From an uncultured Lachnospiraceae bacterium (GTDB lineage: Bacteria; Bacillota; Clostridia; Lachnospirales; Lachnospiraceae), in NCBI GenBank assembly GCA_947629865.1, contig CANRFJ010000005.1:62001-126000 (forward strand): DNA of 64,000 nucleotides, given 5' to 3'. Position numbers and translations under genes: made by a program. Under the pieces are notes generated by a model. That model ran no database searches, had not been told where the DNA came from, and was given only the letters and a program-made list of their open reading frames with translations. Positions 27,109-36,258 of the stretch are shown here, piece by piece. The stretch's first letter is position 1, and every line of letters begins with the position of its first letter.

Positions 27109-28713
27109 CTACTTCCTAACCCTTACCTTTTTCACCTTACTCCACTTACCAAAATACTTTATTCCTGAATAACTGTTATAGGCTCGTATCCTAACATAAT
27201 ATGTCTTTCTTGGCTTCAATTTCTTAAAGGTCTTGCTTTCCCTGACTCCTTTTAAGGTACAGCCTTTTTTATTCCTTGTAAAATACCGGTTAGTGGCGCA
27301 CTGCACCTGGAAACCGTCCTGTCCATTCCACGTCCAGTTCACGGTCAGTTTTTTCTTTCCCGCCCGCACAGACTGAACCTTCATTTTTGCCGGTTTTTCA
27401 ATCCGCAGCGCTGTATATCCGGAATCGCCCCCTGTCTGTGATGGTTGTTTCGTTGGACTGACTATCGGTTTAATTGATGGTTTAACTGTAGGTTTTACTG
27501 TCGGTTTGACTGTCGGCCACGCGGTCGGTTTTTTCGTCGGCTGCACGGTCGGGCTGGCAGTAGGCTTTACTTCCGGACGGGGCGTTGCTGTCGGGGCGAT
27601 TGCTTTTGCTATGCTGACTGTCTTGTGCCCTAATTCCCAATTTCCACCGCTCCCGGTATTGATTACATATAGGTATACGTCCTGATTACCGGTTTTGCTC
27701 GTCTGTACCATCTCGTCAATTCCGTGATACTTGCCGGTTCCGTAGGCTGCATTGACGTCTGTTCTTTCCTTATCGGCTTTGATGATATGCTGCTCTGCGC
27801 CGGAACCAGCCGGGCCGCCGATATAGACGTGGATTTCTACAGCGGATCCGGCAGTGTCTCTGTCAAAGGCCCAGCCACGTACCCAGACCGCCCCTGTCTT
27901 TCCCTCAAGAAAATCCAGACAGCCAACCAAATCATTTTTAATGGTGACGGATTTATGTCCCAGACAGGGATTTTCACTGCCGCCTCCCACATTGATAGCA
28001 TATATGTATACTTCCTGCGTCCCTGTCCGCTCTGTTGTTATCGTATCGTCGAATCCATGATAATTTCCCGTTCCATAAGCTGCATTGACATCTTTTCTCT
28101 CTTTATTTGCCTTAATGACATGTCCCTCTGCACCGGAACCGGCCGGGCCGCCGATATAGACGTGGATATCCAGACCGGCCCCGGTGTTGTCCCTATCGAA
28201 GGCCCACCCATGTACCCGGACAGAATGTTCTCCGCCCTCTGTTCCGTCAAAACAGCCCTGTGGATTGTTCCCAGTATTTAAATTTGCCGGATACCAGTAC
28301 CCCAGTATCCCCTGCTCGCTTTCTGTCCCCGTGATTCGCACTATGTGACCGCTCAGGCCAGATCCGCTAAAACCTCCATTCAGTGTCACGACATTAGCGC
28401 CACTGACAGATTCCACATATGCCACATGTCCCGCCGATGAATTTCCCCGCGTAATCGCTATGGAGCCCGGAGCGGCCGTATGGGAATTGATGATATTGAT
28501 TTTGTCCTGCAAAGTATTGAGCCCTCCGGGAAGCGACGGAACTTTGTATCTGGCAAAGAAAACACAATTTCCAATTTTATCTGCGCCTATGCCGTCATAT
28601 TCCCTCGCTGCTGTGTAAGAGGCCGCCTTTACAGTTATGTAGTCACTCTCCAGCCCCGCAAAAGAAAATAGTAACGCCATAATAACAATGAGACTTCCTA
28701 ATCGCATTTTCAT
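27109..28713 (-). CDS. CHAP-like amidase with two tandem beta domains, PT linker and Fn3-like tail
   Basis: A 534-residue secreted protein. Signal peptide 1-about 31. A CHAP-like domain (about 35-150) has KIGNCVFFARYKVP (Cys) and SAGHVAYVESVSG (His), with PGSIAITRG between. Two tandem domains of about 105 residues follow (about 155-262 and 265-370), each with VRGWAFDRD or VHGWAFDRD, IHVYIGGPAGSGAE, DVNAAYGTG and YHG, the second probably a duplicate of the first. A Thr/Pro linker (about 372-430) contains PTVKPTVKPT. The C-terminal Fn3-like module is a more diverged member: YYVRIRAYNSYSG and KWSKVKKVRVRK. Strongly charged tail as in its neighbours. Confidence 0.84.
   Translation of the reverse strand: MKMRLGSLIVIMALLFSFAGLESDYITVKAASYTAAREYDGIGADKIGNCVFFARYKVPSLPGGLNTLQDKINIINSHTAAPGSIAITRGNSSAGHVAYVESVSGANVVTLNGGFSGSGLSGHIVRITGTESEQGILGYWYPANLNTGNNPQGCFDGTEGGEHSVRVHGWAFDRDNTGAGLDIHVYIGGPAGSGAEGHVIKANKERKDVNAAYGTGNYHGFDDTITTERTGTQEVYIYAINVGGGSENPCLGHKSVTIKNDLVGCLDFLEGKTGAVWVRGWAFDRDTAGSAVEIHVYIGGPAGSGAEQHIIKADKERTDVNAAYGTGKYHGIDEMVQTSKTGNQDVYLYVINTGSGGNWELGHKTVSIAKAIAPTATPRPEVKPTASPTVQPTKKPTAWPTVKPTVKPTVKPSIKPIVSPTKQPSQTGGDSGYTALRIEKPAKMKVQSVRAGKKKLTVNWTWNGQDGFQVQCATNRYFTRNKKGCTLKGVRESKTFKKLKPRKTYYVRIRAYNSYSGIKYFGKWSKVKKVRVRK
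27430..27605 (-). repeat. Coding microrepeat, PT-rich linker
   Basis: Within the CHAP gene a 12-base unit coding P-T-V-K or close variants recurs many times. Such runs change length easily by slippage and are common spacers between wall-exposed domains. A shorter run of the same kind lies at about 21700-21775 in the gene coding the GBS_Bsp-like protein. Confidence 0.6.
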
Positions 28714-28747
28714 CTTCGTTTCCTCCTATCTCTGGTATTTCTCCCCT

Positions 28748-30058
28748 TCACGGTCTTGCCATCATGCCGCCAAAATAATAGTTGGCCGGCCTTGCCGCCC
28801 AGAGGCAGTCCACAATCGGTTTATTGCCATAGAAACCTCTCCATCGATAACCAATGAACATCTCCACATGATAAATGCCCTTATAACGGCCATTGTGCTC
28901 GCCGCCTTCAAAAAACAGATCACCCGGTCGAAGTTTCATTTTATTAACATTGTCATCACTCAAGCCGCCTTTGATTCGCTTTTTCTTTCCAAAGCACCAT
29001 TTTGCAATATTGGCGGCCACCGGTGCATAATTTTTGTCGCCAAAGTATTTCCCCGCCTTTTTATAGGAGCGCCAGACAAGGGAGCTGCAATCATAATATC
29101 CCTTTTGCATTCTCTTTTCCTGACTGTAGACGCCCTTTGCTATTTTTTTCGCCTCGCTGACAACCCTCTTTTTGGCCGGCGTCACGACCGATACGATACA
29201 GCCTACACGCTTCCCATCATGCGTGGCGTAAATCGCTGTATTTCCCGTTTTTCTGGCCTTTACGACACCCTTGGAGGACACACGCGCCACCTTCTTTCGC
29301 GTGGAGCCCCACTTCACTTTCCCAGGGTATCCCTTCAGCTTTAACACTATTTTTTTCTTTTGCGCCAGAACAACAGACTTTTTTGCCATCTTGACCTCTG
29401 TCACCTTTAATTCCAGCTGAAAGACCTTTCCATTAATCGTAAAGGTAAGCGTCGTACTGCCAGCAGACTCTGACTGAATCTGAACCGCTTTCTCATCCGA
29501 ATCGAAGTAGCAATATACTTTCATCCTTTTATTGGAGGAGGTATAGTCAAATGTATAATATTCTATTTTGGGTGCATTTTTCAGCGGAACCGATGTATCC
29601 GTCCCTCCGCAGGTCTCCCACAGATACTGCTTCACATAGGTTTTGCCCAGTCCTGCCCCTGAGAGGTCTGCGCACACCCGAAACTCATAGGACTCCTCAA
29701 AAACACGTTCCTGGTCTGCCGTATAGCCGTTTACCATTACTTCCGCACTGCCGCTCCCGACCACGCGATAGTTTCCCTGCGCATCCACCAGGACAACATT
29801 CTCCGCATTGGATATGTACTCCAGCCTCACTATGTCCTGATTCCAGAAATTATTGTAAACAACTTCAATATGGCCTGTATCTCCTATGTAAAAATAATCG
29901 CTGTCATTCTCGTCTTCATACCAGTCATCCGTAAACCAGTCATCGCGCAGGACAATATTTCTCTCCCGCGCATAAGTTTGTTTGGCTTCCGGAATGACGA
30001 AGACTGCTGCCAGCAGGAATAACCCTGCCAGCAGAAACCTTGTCTTCTCTTCTTTCAT
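28748..30058 (-). CDS. NlpC/P60-like endopeptidase with Big2 domain
   Basis: A 436-residue secreted enzyme. Signal peptide 1-about 29. The N-terminal part (about 30-225) is beta-rich and unassigned. A Big2-like domain (about 226-295) has VKWGSTRKKVARVSSKGVVK. The catalytic domain (about 300-436) carries the Cys in GYYDCSSLVWRSYKKAG and the His in IYHVEMFIGY, with KLRPGDLFFE between them, the normal order for NlpC/P60 peptidases that cut the peptide stem. The C-terminus ends just after this domain, without the cationic Fn3-like tail of its neighbours. The ribosome site is weak (AAAGG), so expression may depend on coupling or be low. Confidence 0.86.
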   Translation of the reverse strand: MKEEKTRFLLAGLFLLAAVFVIPEAKQTYARERNIVLRDDWFTDDWYEDENDSDYFYIGDTGHIEVVYNNFWNQDIVRLEYISNAENVVLVDAQGNYRVVGSGSAEVMVNGYTADQERVFEESYEFRVCADLSGAGLGKTYVKQYLWETCGGTDTSVPLKNAPKIEYYTFDYTSSNKRMKVYCYFDSDEKAVQIQSESAGSTTLTFTINGKVFQLELKVTEVKMAKKSVVLAQKKKIVLKLKGYPGKVKWGSTRKKVARVSSKGVVKARKTGNTAIYATHDGKRVGCIVSVVTPAKKRVVSEAKKIAKGVYSQEKRMQKGYYDCSSLVWRSYKKAGKYFGDKNYAPVAANIAKWCFGKKKRIKGGLSDDNVNKMKLRPGDLFFEGGEHNGRYKGIYHVEMFIGYRWRGFYGNKPIVDCLWAARPANYYFGGMMARP

Positions 30059-30104
30059 TCTGCAGTTTGCCTTTCTGTGCTTTACTTCTTAGTCTTCCTT
30101 TTTC

Positions 30105-31598
30105 CTATTTTGCCGTTACGGTTCCGGCCAACGACCACTGTTTTGCATCGGACAGATTTACTTTAAGAGCCGGACGTATATAATAGGGACTCTCCGATGC
30201 ATAAGCAAGTTGCTTAATCATACCGTTATCCATGAATACACCGGTCGCCATTGATGCTGCGGACATATTGCGAATATACCAGCATGTATTTTTTGTCTGT
30301 TCCAGTTTAGATTTGGCATAAGCTGTGGCAGAAAGTTTTCTATTTACATCATTATCTGACCTCAGCCATTCTACTAAATCCTCATTATAAATTGAGTGAA
30401 AACCATATTTTCTATTTTTTATATCATCGTATGACAGCAGAAAAATTTTATCCGTTGTGCTCTCGCCATTCTCTGCCCAAGTGCTGACCTGCACATTTGG
30501 AGACGTCTTGAGTTCCGGCACCAGCGTTGCCATGGACTTATTTTCAAGAGTCGTATTTTGAAGCATTGCCTTTTGAGCCTCTGTAAACGCTGTGTCAATA
30601 AAATTATTGCTGGAATAATCTAACTGATCGATATTTTGAGTCGCACCATAACCATTCAGCCATGAGCGCAACGTACAGTTTTTCCATGTTATTGCATAAT
30701 GTGACTTCTCCGAATATCGCCTTGCATCCAAGGCAGAATCAGAGACCAACAATGCTTCTTTCCCCTTGATTGACAGAACGCGCCATTTGATTTTTTCCTT
30801 GGCTGTCGTACTTCCCTGATAATAACTGCCGAAGTAGATACAATCCCATGTGCTTCCTCCAGAGTCATAGGAAGGCGCCTTCAGAGTAGCAACCGGATTC
30901 GTCAGTTTCCAATGGGCATACAAGGTTTTCTTTTTGTATTTTGTCTTGGCTTTTACACGTTTCCCCCCCGACTTCTTTGTATACCAGCCCAAAAATTTAT
31001 ACCCAGCCCGCTTTGCCTTTGGCAACTTCCCATATTTTCCTTTTTTCTTTACCAGTTTAAATACAGTCGAGCATTTCCCGCCGTTTGGCTTAAAATACAG
31101 CGGCCCCTTTTTACTTGTCCTGACTTTTAATTTCTGATGCGAAAAACTTTTCCGGCAAACGCGGAACGCCTTGCTTCCCTTCACACAGGAAATAGTAATC
31201 ACAGGCGCTTCCGATGCCTCTGAATAATATCCTATGCCACATAATTTGCTCATACTCCGAACACTTTGTGGAAAAGAAATTTTCCTCAGATTCGGCATGG
31301 AAGAAAAACTCCAGTCTTCAATTTCCAAAATCCCTTCCGGTATAATAAGCGTTTTGACTCTGGTATTAAGATAAAATGTCTGTTCAGCAATCCGTGTTAC
31401 CTTCTTTCCCTTAATTTTCTTTGGTATCTTTACTTTTCTGCTGAATCCACTTGCACCATAACCATCAATTGTCAACGTACCATCATCATTTGTGTAATAA
31501 CTAAAATCTCTTGCAGCCGCATGTGCCTGGGTGCAATTCACCCCGATAAATACCGACGCCAACACAAACATCCATACAAATATGCCTAATCTTTTCAT
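30105..31598 (-). CDS. Secreted BspA-type LRR protein with InlB repeat and DUF6273-like domain
   Basis: A 497-residue exported protein; signal peptide 1-about 28 ending in AHAA. The LRR region of the BspA kind (about 30-145) shows KVKIPKKIKGKKVTRIAEQTF and NLRKISFPQSVRSM. An InlB-type repeat (about 160-235) contains GYKFLGWYTKKSGG and LYAHWKL. A DUF6273-like domain (about 245-497) starts WDCIYFGSYYQG, has IKWRVLSIKGKEALLVSD and ends with YYIRPALKVNLS. BspA-type repeats bind host or bacterial surface partners in characterised proteins, but no ligand can be read here. AAGGAGGATC precedes the ATG, and a promoter lies at 31630-31657. Confidence 0.83.
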   Translation of the reverse strand: MKRLGIFVWMFVLASVFIGVNCTQAHAAARDFSYYTNDDGTLTIDGYGASGFSRKVKIPKKIKGKKVTRIAEQTFYLNTRVKTLIIPEGILEIEDWSFSSMPNLRKISFPQSVRSMSKLCGIGYYSEASEAPVITISCVKGSKAFRVCRKSFSHQKLKVRTSKKGPLYFKPNGGKCSTVFKLVKKKGKYGKLPKAKRAGYKFLGWYTKKSGGKRVKAKTKYKKKTLYAHWKLTNPVATLKAPSYDSGGSTWDCIYFGSYYQGSTTAKEKIKWRVLSIKGKEALLVSDSALDARRYSEKSHYAITWKNCTLRSWLNGYGATQNIDQLDYSSNNFIDTAFTEAQKAMLQNTTLENKSMATLVPELKTSPNVQVSTWAENGESTTDKIFLLSYDDIKNRKYGFHSIYNEDLVEWLRSDNDVNRKLSATAYAKSKLEQTKNTCWYIRNMSAASMATGVFMDNGMIKQLAYASESPYYIRPALKVNLSDAKQWSLAGTVTAK

Positions 31599-31629
31599 AT
31601 GATCCTCCTTGTTATATTATTTTCACATC

Positions 31630-31657
31630 ATTATAATTGCCTCCGGACACCCTGTAA
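31630..31657 (-). promoter_or_regulatory. Promoter inside the secreted-protein island
   Basis: On minus, TTACAG (31657-31652) and a perfect TATAAT (31635-31630) are separated by 16 bases, 32 bases before the LRR gene. It suggests the island is more than one transcript. Confidence 0.55.
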
Positions 31658-31744
31658 CTATACATCTGCTGGGCTTTATCCATATAAAAGATGAATTTAC
31701 TTTGTCATTGTTTCTTACATCATTAAGTCTCTTTATCTTGCGTT

Positions 31745-32749
31745 TCAGTTATGATAGACACTGCTGGCCACATAATAATCCACCTTATAAGTTGAATATG
31801 TCAGAAAACGATCCCCGTCATCATCATATTCATATGGTGCGTAGAAAGTGGAGGAGTTTTGCTCATTTGCCGCCATATAAATAGAGCTTTCATCTGCGGA
31901 TACAATATTTCCGGAACCATCGTAAAAATATACAATTGCGTATCCATCTACCTCTACCTGCGCATTATTTTTGATTGTAACAACAATGTCCCCATCAACA
32001 TTTTTTTCATGGGTTACTGATACATTTGACTTCTGATTCGTGTATGTTCTGTATGAAGCCGCAGCTGTCACTGTTTTACTTATGACTGTTTTCCCTATAT
32101 CTACTGATGCGGCACTCTCTGATGATAGGTATATATACCTTTCACACGATGCACCTGGCGCCAAATAAGGAAAGCCAAGATTACCTGTATCACTTGATAC
32201 ACCCTCCGATGTCTTTAGATTATAATTGACATACAGGCTATCAATCCACTGGTTATTGTTATTTGTTGCCTTTATCAATACACCGTCCGAAGTCTTTGTC
32301 AGATTTATAGCGACATTCTCTGCCAACACATCGGTAGATACTGACGTAACATTTGATGACGTCGGATTTTTTACAACTGGCGGTGTTGGTGTCGCTGTGG
32401 TTGTTGATGGCTTCTTTGTCGAAGTTTTGCCACTCGTTTTCTTCACTGTCACCTTGCATACATACTTCTTTTTGCCGACCTTGGCAGTGATTTTTGCCTT
32501 TCCGGCTTTTTTCCCTTTTACAACACCTTTTTTTGAAACAGTAGCAACTTTCTTTTTGTTAGAACTCCATTTTGCCTTCTTTTTCGTTCCTTTTACTTTC
32601 AATTTGTACGTTTTTCCTACTTGAAGTGAAATACTTTTTTTATTGAGTTTAACCTTGGCTGCTAAACTTGATGTTGATGTTAATTGAATTCCGCCAATCA
32701 TAAGAACCAGCGCCATCAGTATCGCAATTCTTTTTTTACAACTACTCAT
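31745..32749 (-). CDS. Secreted Big2-domain protein
   Basis: A 334-residue exported protein. Signal peptide 1-about 31 (KRIAILMALVLMIGG). A Big2 domain (about 32-105) has the family shape: LNKKSISLQVGKTYKLKVKG then KAKWSSNKKKVATVSKKGVV and KAKITAKVGKKKY. A Thr/Pro-rich linker (about 106-130) leads to a second, acidic beta-sandwich part (about 135-334) with VTHEKNVDGDIVVTIKNNA, similar in look to CARDB or FxLYD domains. It lacks the cationic C-terminal module. AGGAGGAAGC precedes the ATG at 32749. Confidence 0.78.
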   Translation of the reverse strand: MSSCKKRIAILMALVLMIGGIQLTSTSSLAAKVKLNKKSISLQVGKTYKLKVKGTKKKAKWSSNKKKVATVSKKGVVKGKKAGKAKITAKVGKKKYVCKVTVKKTSGKTSTKKPSTTTATPTPPVVKNPTSSNVTSVSTDVLAENVAINLTKTSDGVLIKATNNNNQWIDSLYVNYNLKTSEGVSSDTGNLGFPYLAPGASCERYIYLSSESAASVDIGKTVISKTVTAAASYRTYTNQKSNVSVTHEKNVDGDIVVTIKNNAQVEVDGYAIVYFYDGSGNIVSADESSIYMAANEQNSSTFYAPYEYDDDGDRFLTYSTYKVDYYVASSVYHN

Positions 32750-32880
32750 TTTATGCTTCCTCCTGCTATTTCCCAATTTGAACAAAGTAAATCCATCTTC
32801 TATATGGATAAAGCCCTTTTCACCTTCAAAAGCGTCCCTTCCTCAAAAAGGTTACTCTGTTTTTTTAATACCATGCGGTA

Positions 32881-35800
32881 TCATTTCTTAATCTTTACCT
32901 TCTTCACCTTGCTCCACTTGCCGTAGAGTTTTTTGCCGGATTTATTTCTGTATGCCCGCACGCGGACGTAATACTTCTTTCCTTTTTTCAGTTTGGAAAT
33001 GGTCTTAGCGGATTTCCATTTTCCTGCCCATTTGCTCTTTTTCTTATTAGTAAATTTTTTGTTGAGCGCATACTGAATCTGGTATCCGGACACGTTCATC
33101 TTCCAACTCCAGCTCACGACCATTTTTTTCTTTTTCTTGTTGTATACAGATACGCCGGTTACTCTGCCTGGTTTTTTGACACTGTAATATACGGTCTTAC
33201 TACTACTACTGCTGCTACTGTTTACAGATTGCTTATCCGCTTGCTGCGTCGGTTTCTTTCCTGAACTGCCTGAACCGCCGGAACTGTTCTGCCCGTTATC
33301 AACGCTACCCTGGCTTTCACTTCCGTCGTTTTTCCCCACAATCTGAAATGATTTTTCCACTGTTCCCTGAAAGATTCCCTGACCGCTGAGGAGCACAGAA
33401 GCCGTCCCAACGGTATTATTTTTATCATACTGCAGTGTATAATCTGTTCCCTCCTTCAGCGTATATCCGCCATAGGTAACGGTTACTGCCGGCTCATAGG
33501 CGCCTGCTCCCTGATATTCCACCTTCTCTGTTTCTAATGTAACCTGACAGTTTTTTATATTTATTCTCCCTTCAAACTCATACTCGTCCATTTTGTCCGG
33601 GGAGATATGGTAGAAGACCGGCGTTCCCTGCTGAGTCACATACCATACCATCTCTCCCTCAGATGTATAGATTGGCGCGCAGTCAGAGAGTCTGGCATAG
33701 AGAGTATGTACCGTTCCCTGTGTTTCGCCTTCTGCATTGACACAGGCAGCCTTCAGCGTGACAAATCCATCTACGTCTGTTTCTTCCCATAGTACATACA
33801 GTTGCTGATCCGATACTTTTACTAAATGTGGATTCCCCACCTTAACTTCGTCTTCAGCCGCATAGTTTGTCAGCTGGACTGTATTCTGACTATTCAGATT
33901 TTTATCGACGGATATCAGGAATATATTTCTGCTGTTATAAAAGGAAAATCCCAACTTCTGATCCATTGTGTTTCCGGCAATCAGCAACCGGTCTCCCGCC
34001 AGTTCAAAGCCACCCACTTCTACTCCGGTATCATTATCTCCTGTTTCGCCGGAAATCGGCAGGATCTCTTTCGATCTGCAGGAAGTGATTGAACCGGTTC
34101 CTGCCCTTGTCACTACTACGGATCTGGGATAGGCGTCTCCGTGATCCACACGGTACAGGTATGTCCCGTCTGTTTTTATAAATTGATTAAACGAATGGCT
34201 CACATACCCATATTGAATGTTCATGATGCCGCTATAACTCTGGCTGATCCCCATCGTATCTTCCTTTAACACAAACGTCATGTTAGCCTGATGGTTCAGC
34301 CCATCTTCACTCATATACATGCTATGGCATGTATGGATATAGAGCATCCCACCATTCTCTGCCATGCGCAGACTTCCCGCTTTGAATGGAATATAAGTAT
34401 TGGCTCCATATACCGCCTTACTGTCAAGACGGTTCCAGTCTTTATCGTATTTGACAATGCGCATGACTTCCACATCATCGCTCTCAAGCGGATTTTTCTG
34501 TCCAAATACAAGGAAATTGTATTTGTCCCCCTGATAACAGCCGCCAAAGAGCGGTAATTCCTGTTCTATCTTTTTCTGACCTGTCAACTGAAATGTGTCG
34601 GAATACTGTTCTGCCACAACAAAGTCCTGCCCTGCCTCAACCCTTTCGAATCCTTCGCTTGTCTCCTTCAGATACGATTTGACCGGCGTCGACCATCGAT
34701 CACTACCTGTATATTCATGATTAGATACATTCGTTGAGCGCTCTCCCCCATCCGTATATTCCATAAACTTCAGATGGTTCAGCGGAATTGACTGATCCAC
34801 TGGTTCTTCCACGTCAGAATCCCCGCCGTCTGACGACGTATCCCCGTCCTCACCCGGCTCCTCTGGTATGATTGGAACGTCTTCTGCGCCGTTTCCCTCC
34901 GGATTGATGTCACCCTCATTCGGCAGTACCTCTGCCTCGGCTGTCCCGGCATCTGACCACAGAGATGTATTCGACAGATCCACATATACGGCCGGACGGA
35001 TTCCTGCACTAGCCTCCTCCGGCATATAGCACAAATCTCCCATTGGAAGGATATACGCCGAAGCGCCCGAATTCTGACTATTCCCGCCTCCACCGCAAGG
35101 CCCTCTGAGCCACTGGGCATCCGCTGTATATGTATTGTTATACATATGCGGTTTTGTCGCTGCATAGGCAGTGTTGGTCGTCAGAATACTGTAATTGTCC
35201 TCGGTCTTTCCCAAAAAACCATAGTGGGGATTCACAACGTCTTCCCGTGACAGGAGAAATACCTTATCCTGCGTCGAGCTTTTTTCATTTGTGAACACGT
35301 TTGCTGTTTCTATCCGCTTTTTTTGCACAAGCGCCTGTTCATTTGCATTAAATGCGGTTTTGTAAAATGTATTATTCAACCACTTGCGCATGTCGCTGCC
35401 TTCCCATGTGCACATATTCTCCTTACTCGCATTATTATTGTATTTTCCTGCGTCCAGAATTTTGTCGGAGAGTAGCAAAGCAATTTTCCCTGTGCGGGAC
35501 AGAACGCGCCACCGTATCGGCTCCTTTTCATCTGACAGATTCACCTTTCCATCGCCATTGGTATCATTCTGGTAATAATTTCCAAAATAAATACAATCCC
35601 ATTTCCCCACTTCACTTCCGGAACCATTGAAGACGCTGTCGTCCTCTGAGTCGCTGACGAGATCCTGCACTCCTGTCAGGACGTTCTGCACCTGATCATT
35701 TTCATCGATTTCGACGCTCAAGGGCAGTGTAATTCCTCCTTCAATCCCTGCCGCCTCTGCATAACTCCACATCATCCCGTTTATACCAAGGTAAAAAGCC

Positions 35801-36222
35801 TCACGTTTTCCACTGTTGCAGAAATCCATATGCTCATTTCCATAGACAGACGCAAACTCCCGTACAGCTTCTTCCGACTCCTCATCAATATCTGCATATA
35901 TCACATGAACCTTACCATTTTGTACCTGTTCGCTTTGGGCCAGACGGGATAATGTAGTCTGTGTATTTCCACAGGTCGTTCTCCCAAATATGAGAATTGT
36001 TGGTCTCCCCCCATTGGAACTGGTAGTGACCTCCTTCCCATCTATAGTCAAAAGCGTATAGTTGAAATTTGAGAAGTTTCCACTACTTCCCTTTGCCATT
36101 CCTTGTGCTGTTTTCTTTTCACTGGCCCTCGCCGCTGCACCATCTCCGCACCATGAAGCGGACGTTATACTCATTGCGGCTATAAGTGCAAAAACGATTG
36201 CTCTTTTTCTAAATTTTTTCAT
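32881..36222 (-). CDS. Large secreted protein: thioredoxin-like domain, DUF6273-like domain, Fn3-like cationic C-terminus
   Basis: A 1113-residue exported protein. Signal peptide 1-about 33. A thioredoxin-like domain (about 50-195) has RPTILIFGRTTCGNTQ with one Cys at 84 and GGITLPLSVEIDEND; the second Cys of a redox CxxC is absent. A DUF6273-like domain (about 205-425) starts WDCIYFGNYYQ and ends AGIRPAVYVDLS. An acidic linker follows, then a large beta region (about 490-880), and an MBG-like repeat (about 885-970; YGGYTLKEGTDYTL). The last 95 residues, after a Ser run, are almost the same as those of the 16463-20434 protein, with YYVRVRAYRNKSG and KWSKVKKVKIKK. Start at 36222 after GGAGGG. 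Confidence 0.82.
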   Translation of the reverse strand: MKKFRKRAIVFALIAAMSITSASWCGDGAAARASEKKTAQGMAKGSSGNFSNFNYTLLTIDGKEVTTSSNGGRPTILIFGRTTCGNTQTTLSRLAQSEQVQNGKVHVIYADIDEESEEAVREFASVYGNEHMDFCNSGKREAFYLGINGMMWSYAEAAGIEGGITLPLSVEIDENDQVQNVLTGVQDLVSDSEDDSVFNGSGSEVGKWDCIYFGNYYQNDTNGDGKVNLSDEKEPIRWRVLSRTGKIALLLSDKILDAGKYNNNASKENMCTWEGSDMRKWLNNTFYKTAFNANEQALVQKKRIETANVFTNEKSSTQDKVFLLSREDVVNPHYGFLGKTEDNYSILTTNTAYAATKPHMYNNTYTADAQWLRGPCGGGGNSQNSGASAYILPMGDLCYMPEEASAGIRPAVYVDLSNTSLWSDAGTAEAEVLPNEGDINPEGNGAEDVPIIPEEPGEDGDTSSDGGDSDVEEPVDQSIPLNHLKFMEYTDGGERSTNVSNHEYTGSDRWSTPVKSYLKETSEGFERVEAGQDFVVAEQYSDTFQLTGQKKIEQELPLFGGCYQGDKYNFLVFGQKNPLESDDVEVMRIVKYDKDWNRLDSKAVYGANTYIPFKAGSLRMAENGGMLYIHTCHSMYMSEDGLNHQANMTFVLKEDTMGISQSYSGIMNIQYGYVSHSFNQFIKTDGTYLYRVDHGDAYPRSVVVTRAGTGSITSCRSKEILPISGETGDNDTGVEVGGFELAGDRLLIAGNTMDQKLGFSFYNSRNIFLISVDKNLNSQNTVQLTNYAAEDEVKVGNPHLVKVSDQQLYVLWEETDVDGFVTLKAACVNAEGETQGTVHTLYARLSDCAPIYTSEGEMVWYVTQQGTPVFYHISPDKMDEYEFEGRINIKNCQVTLETEKVEYQGAGAYEPAVTVTYGGYTLKEGTDYTLQYDKNNTVGTASVLLSGQGIFQGTVEKSFQIVGKNDGSESQGSVDNGQNSSGGSGSSGKKPTQQADKQSVNSSSSSSSKTVYYSVKKPGRVTGVSVYNKKKKKMVVSWSWKMNVSGYQIQYALNKKFTNKKKSKWAGKWKSAKTISKLKKGKKYYVRVRAYRNKSGKKLYGKWSKVKKVKIKK
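32884..33181 (-). repeat. Long direct repeat, copy B (Fn3-like module DNA)
   Basis: Second copy of the 16466-16762 repeat, same orientation and 16.4 kb away. Most differences are third-position or single-base changes; a few alter a residue, such as Asn for Lys. Confidence 0.75.
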
Positions 36223-36258
36223 AAAACCCTCCACTAATTTTTCCTGTTTCTTTTTCTG

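Noticed and set aside
27430-27605. CRISPR-like spaced repeats
   Set aside because: The short unit is a coding microrepeat for a Pro/Thr linker with no spacers and no cas genes nearby.
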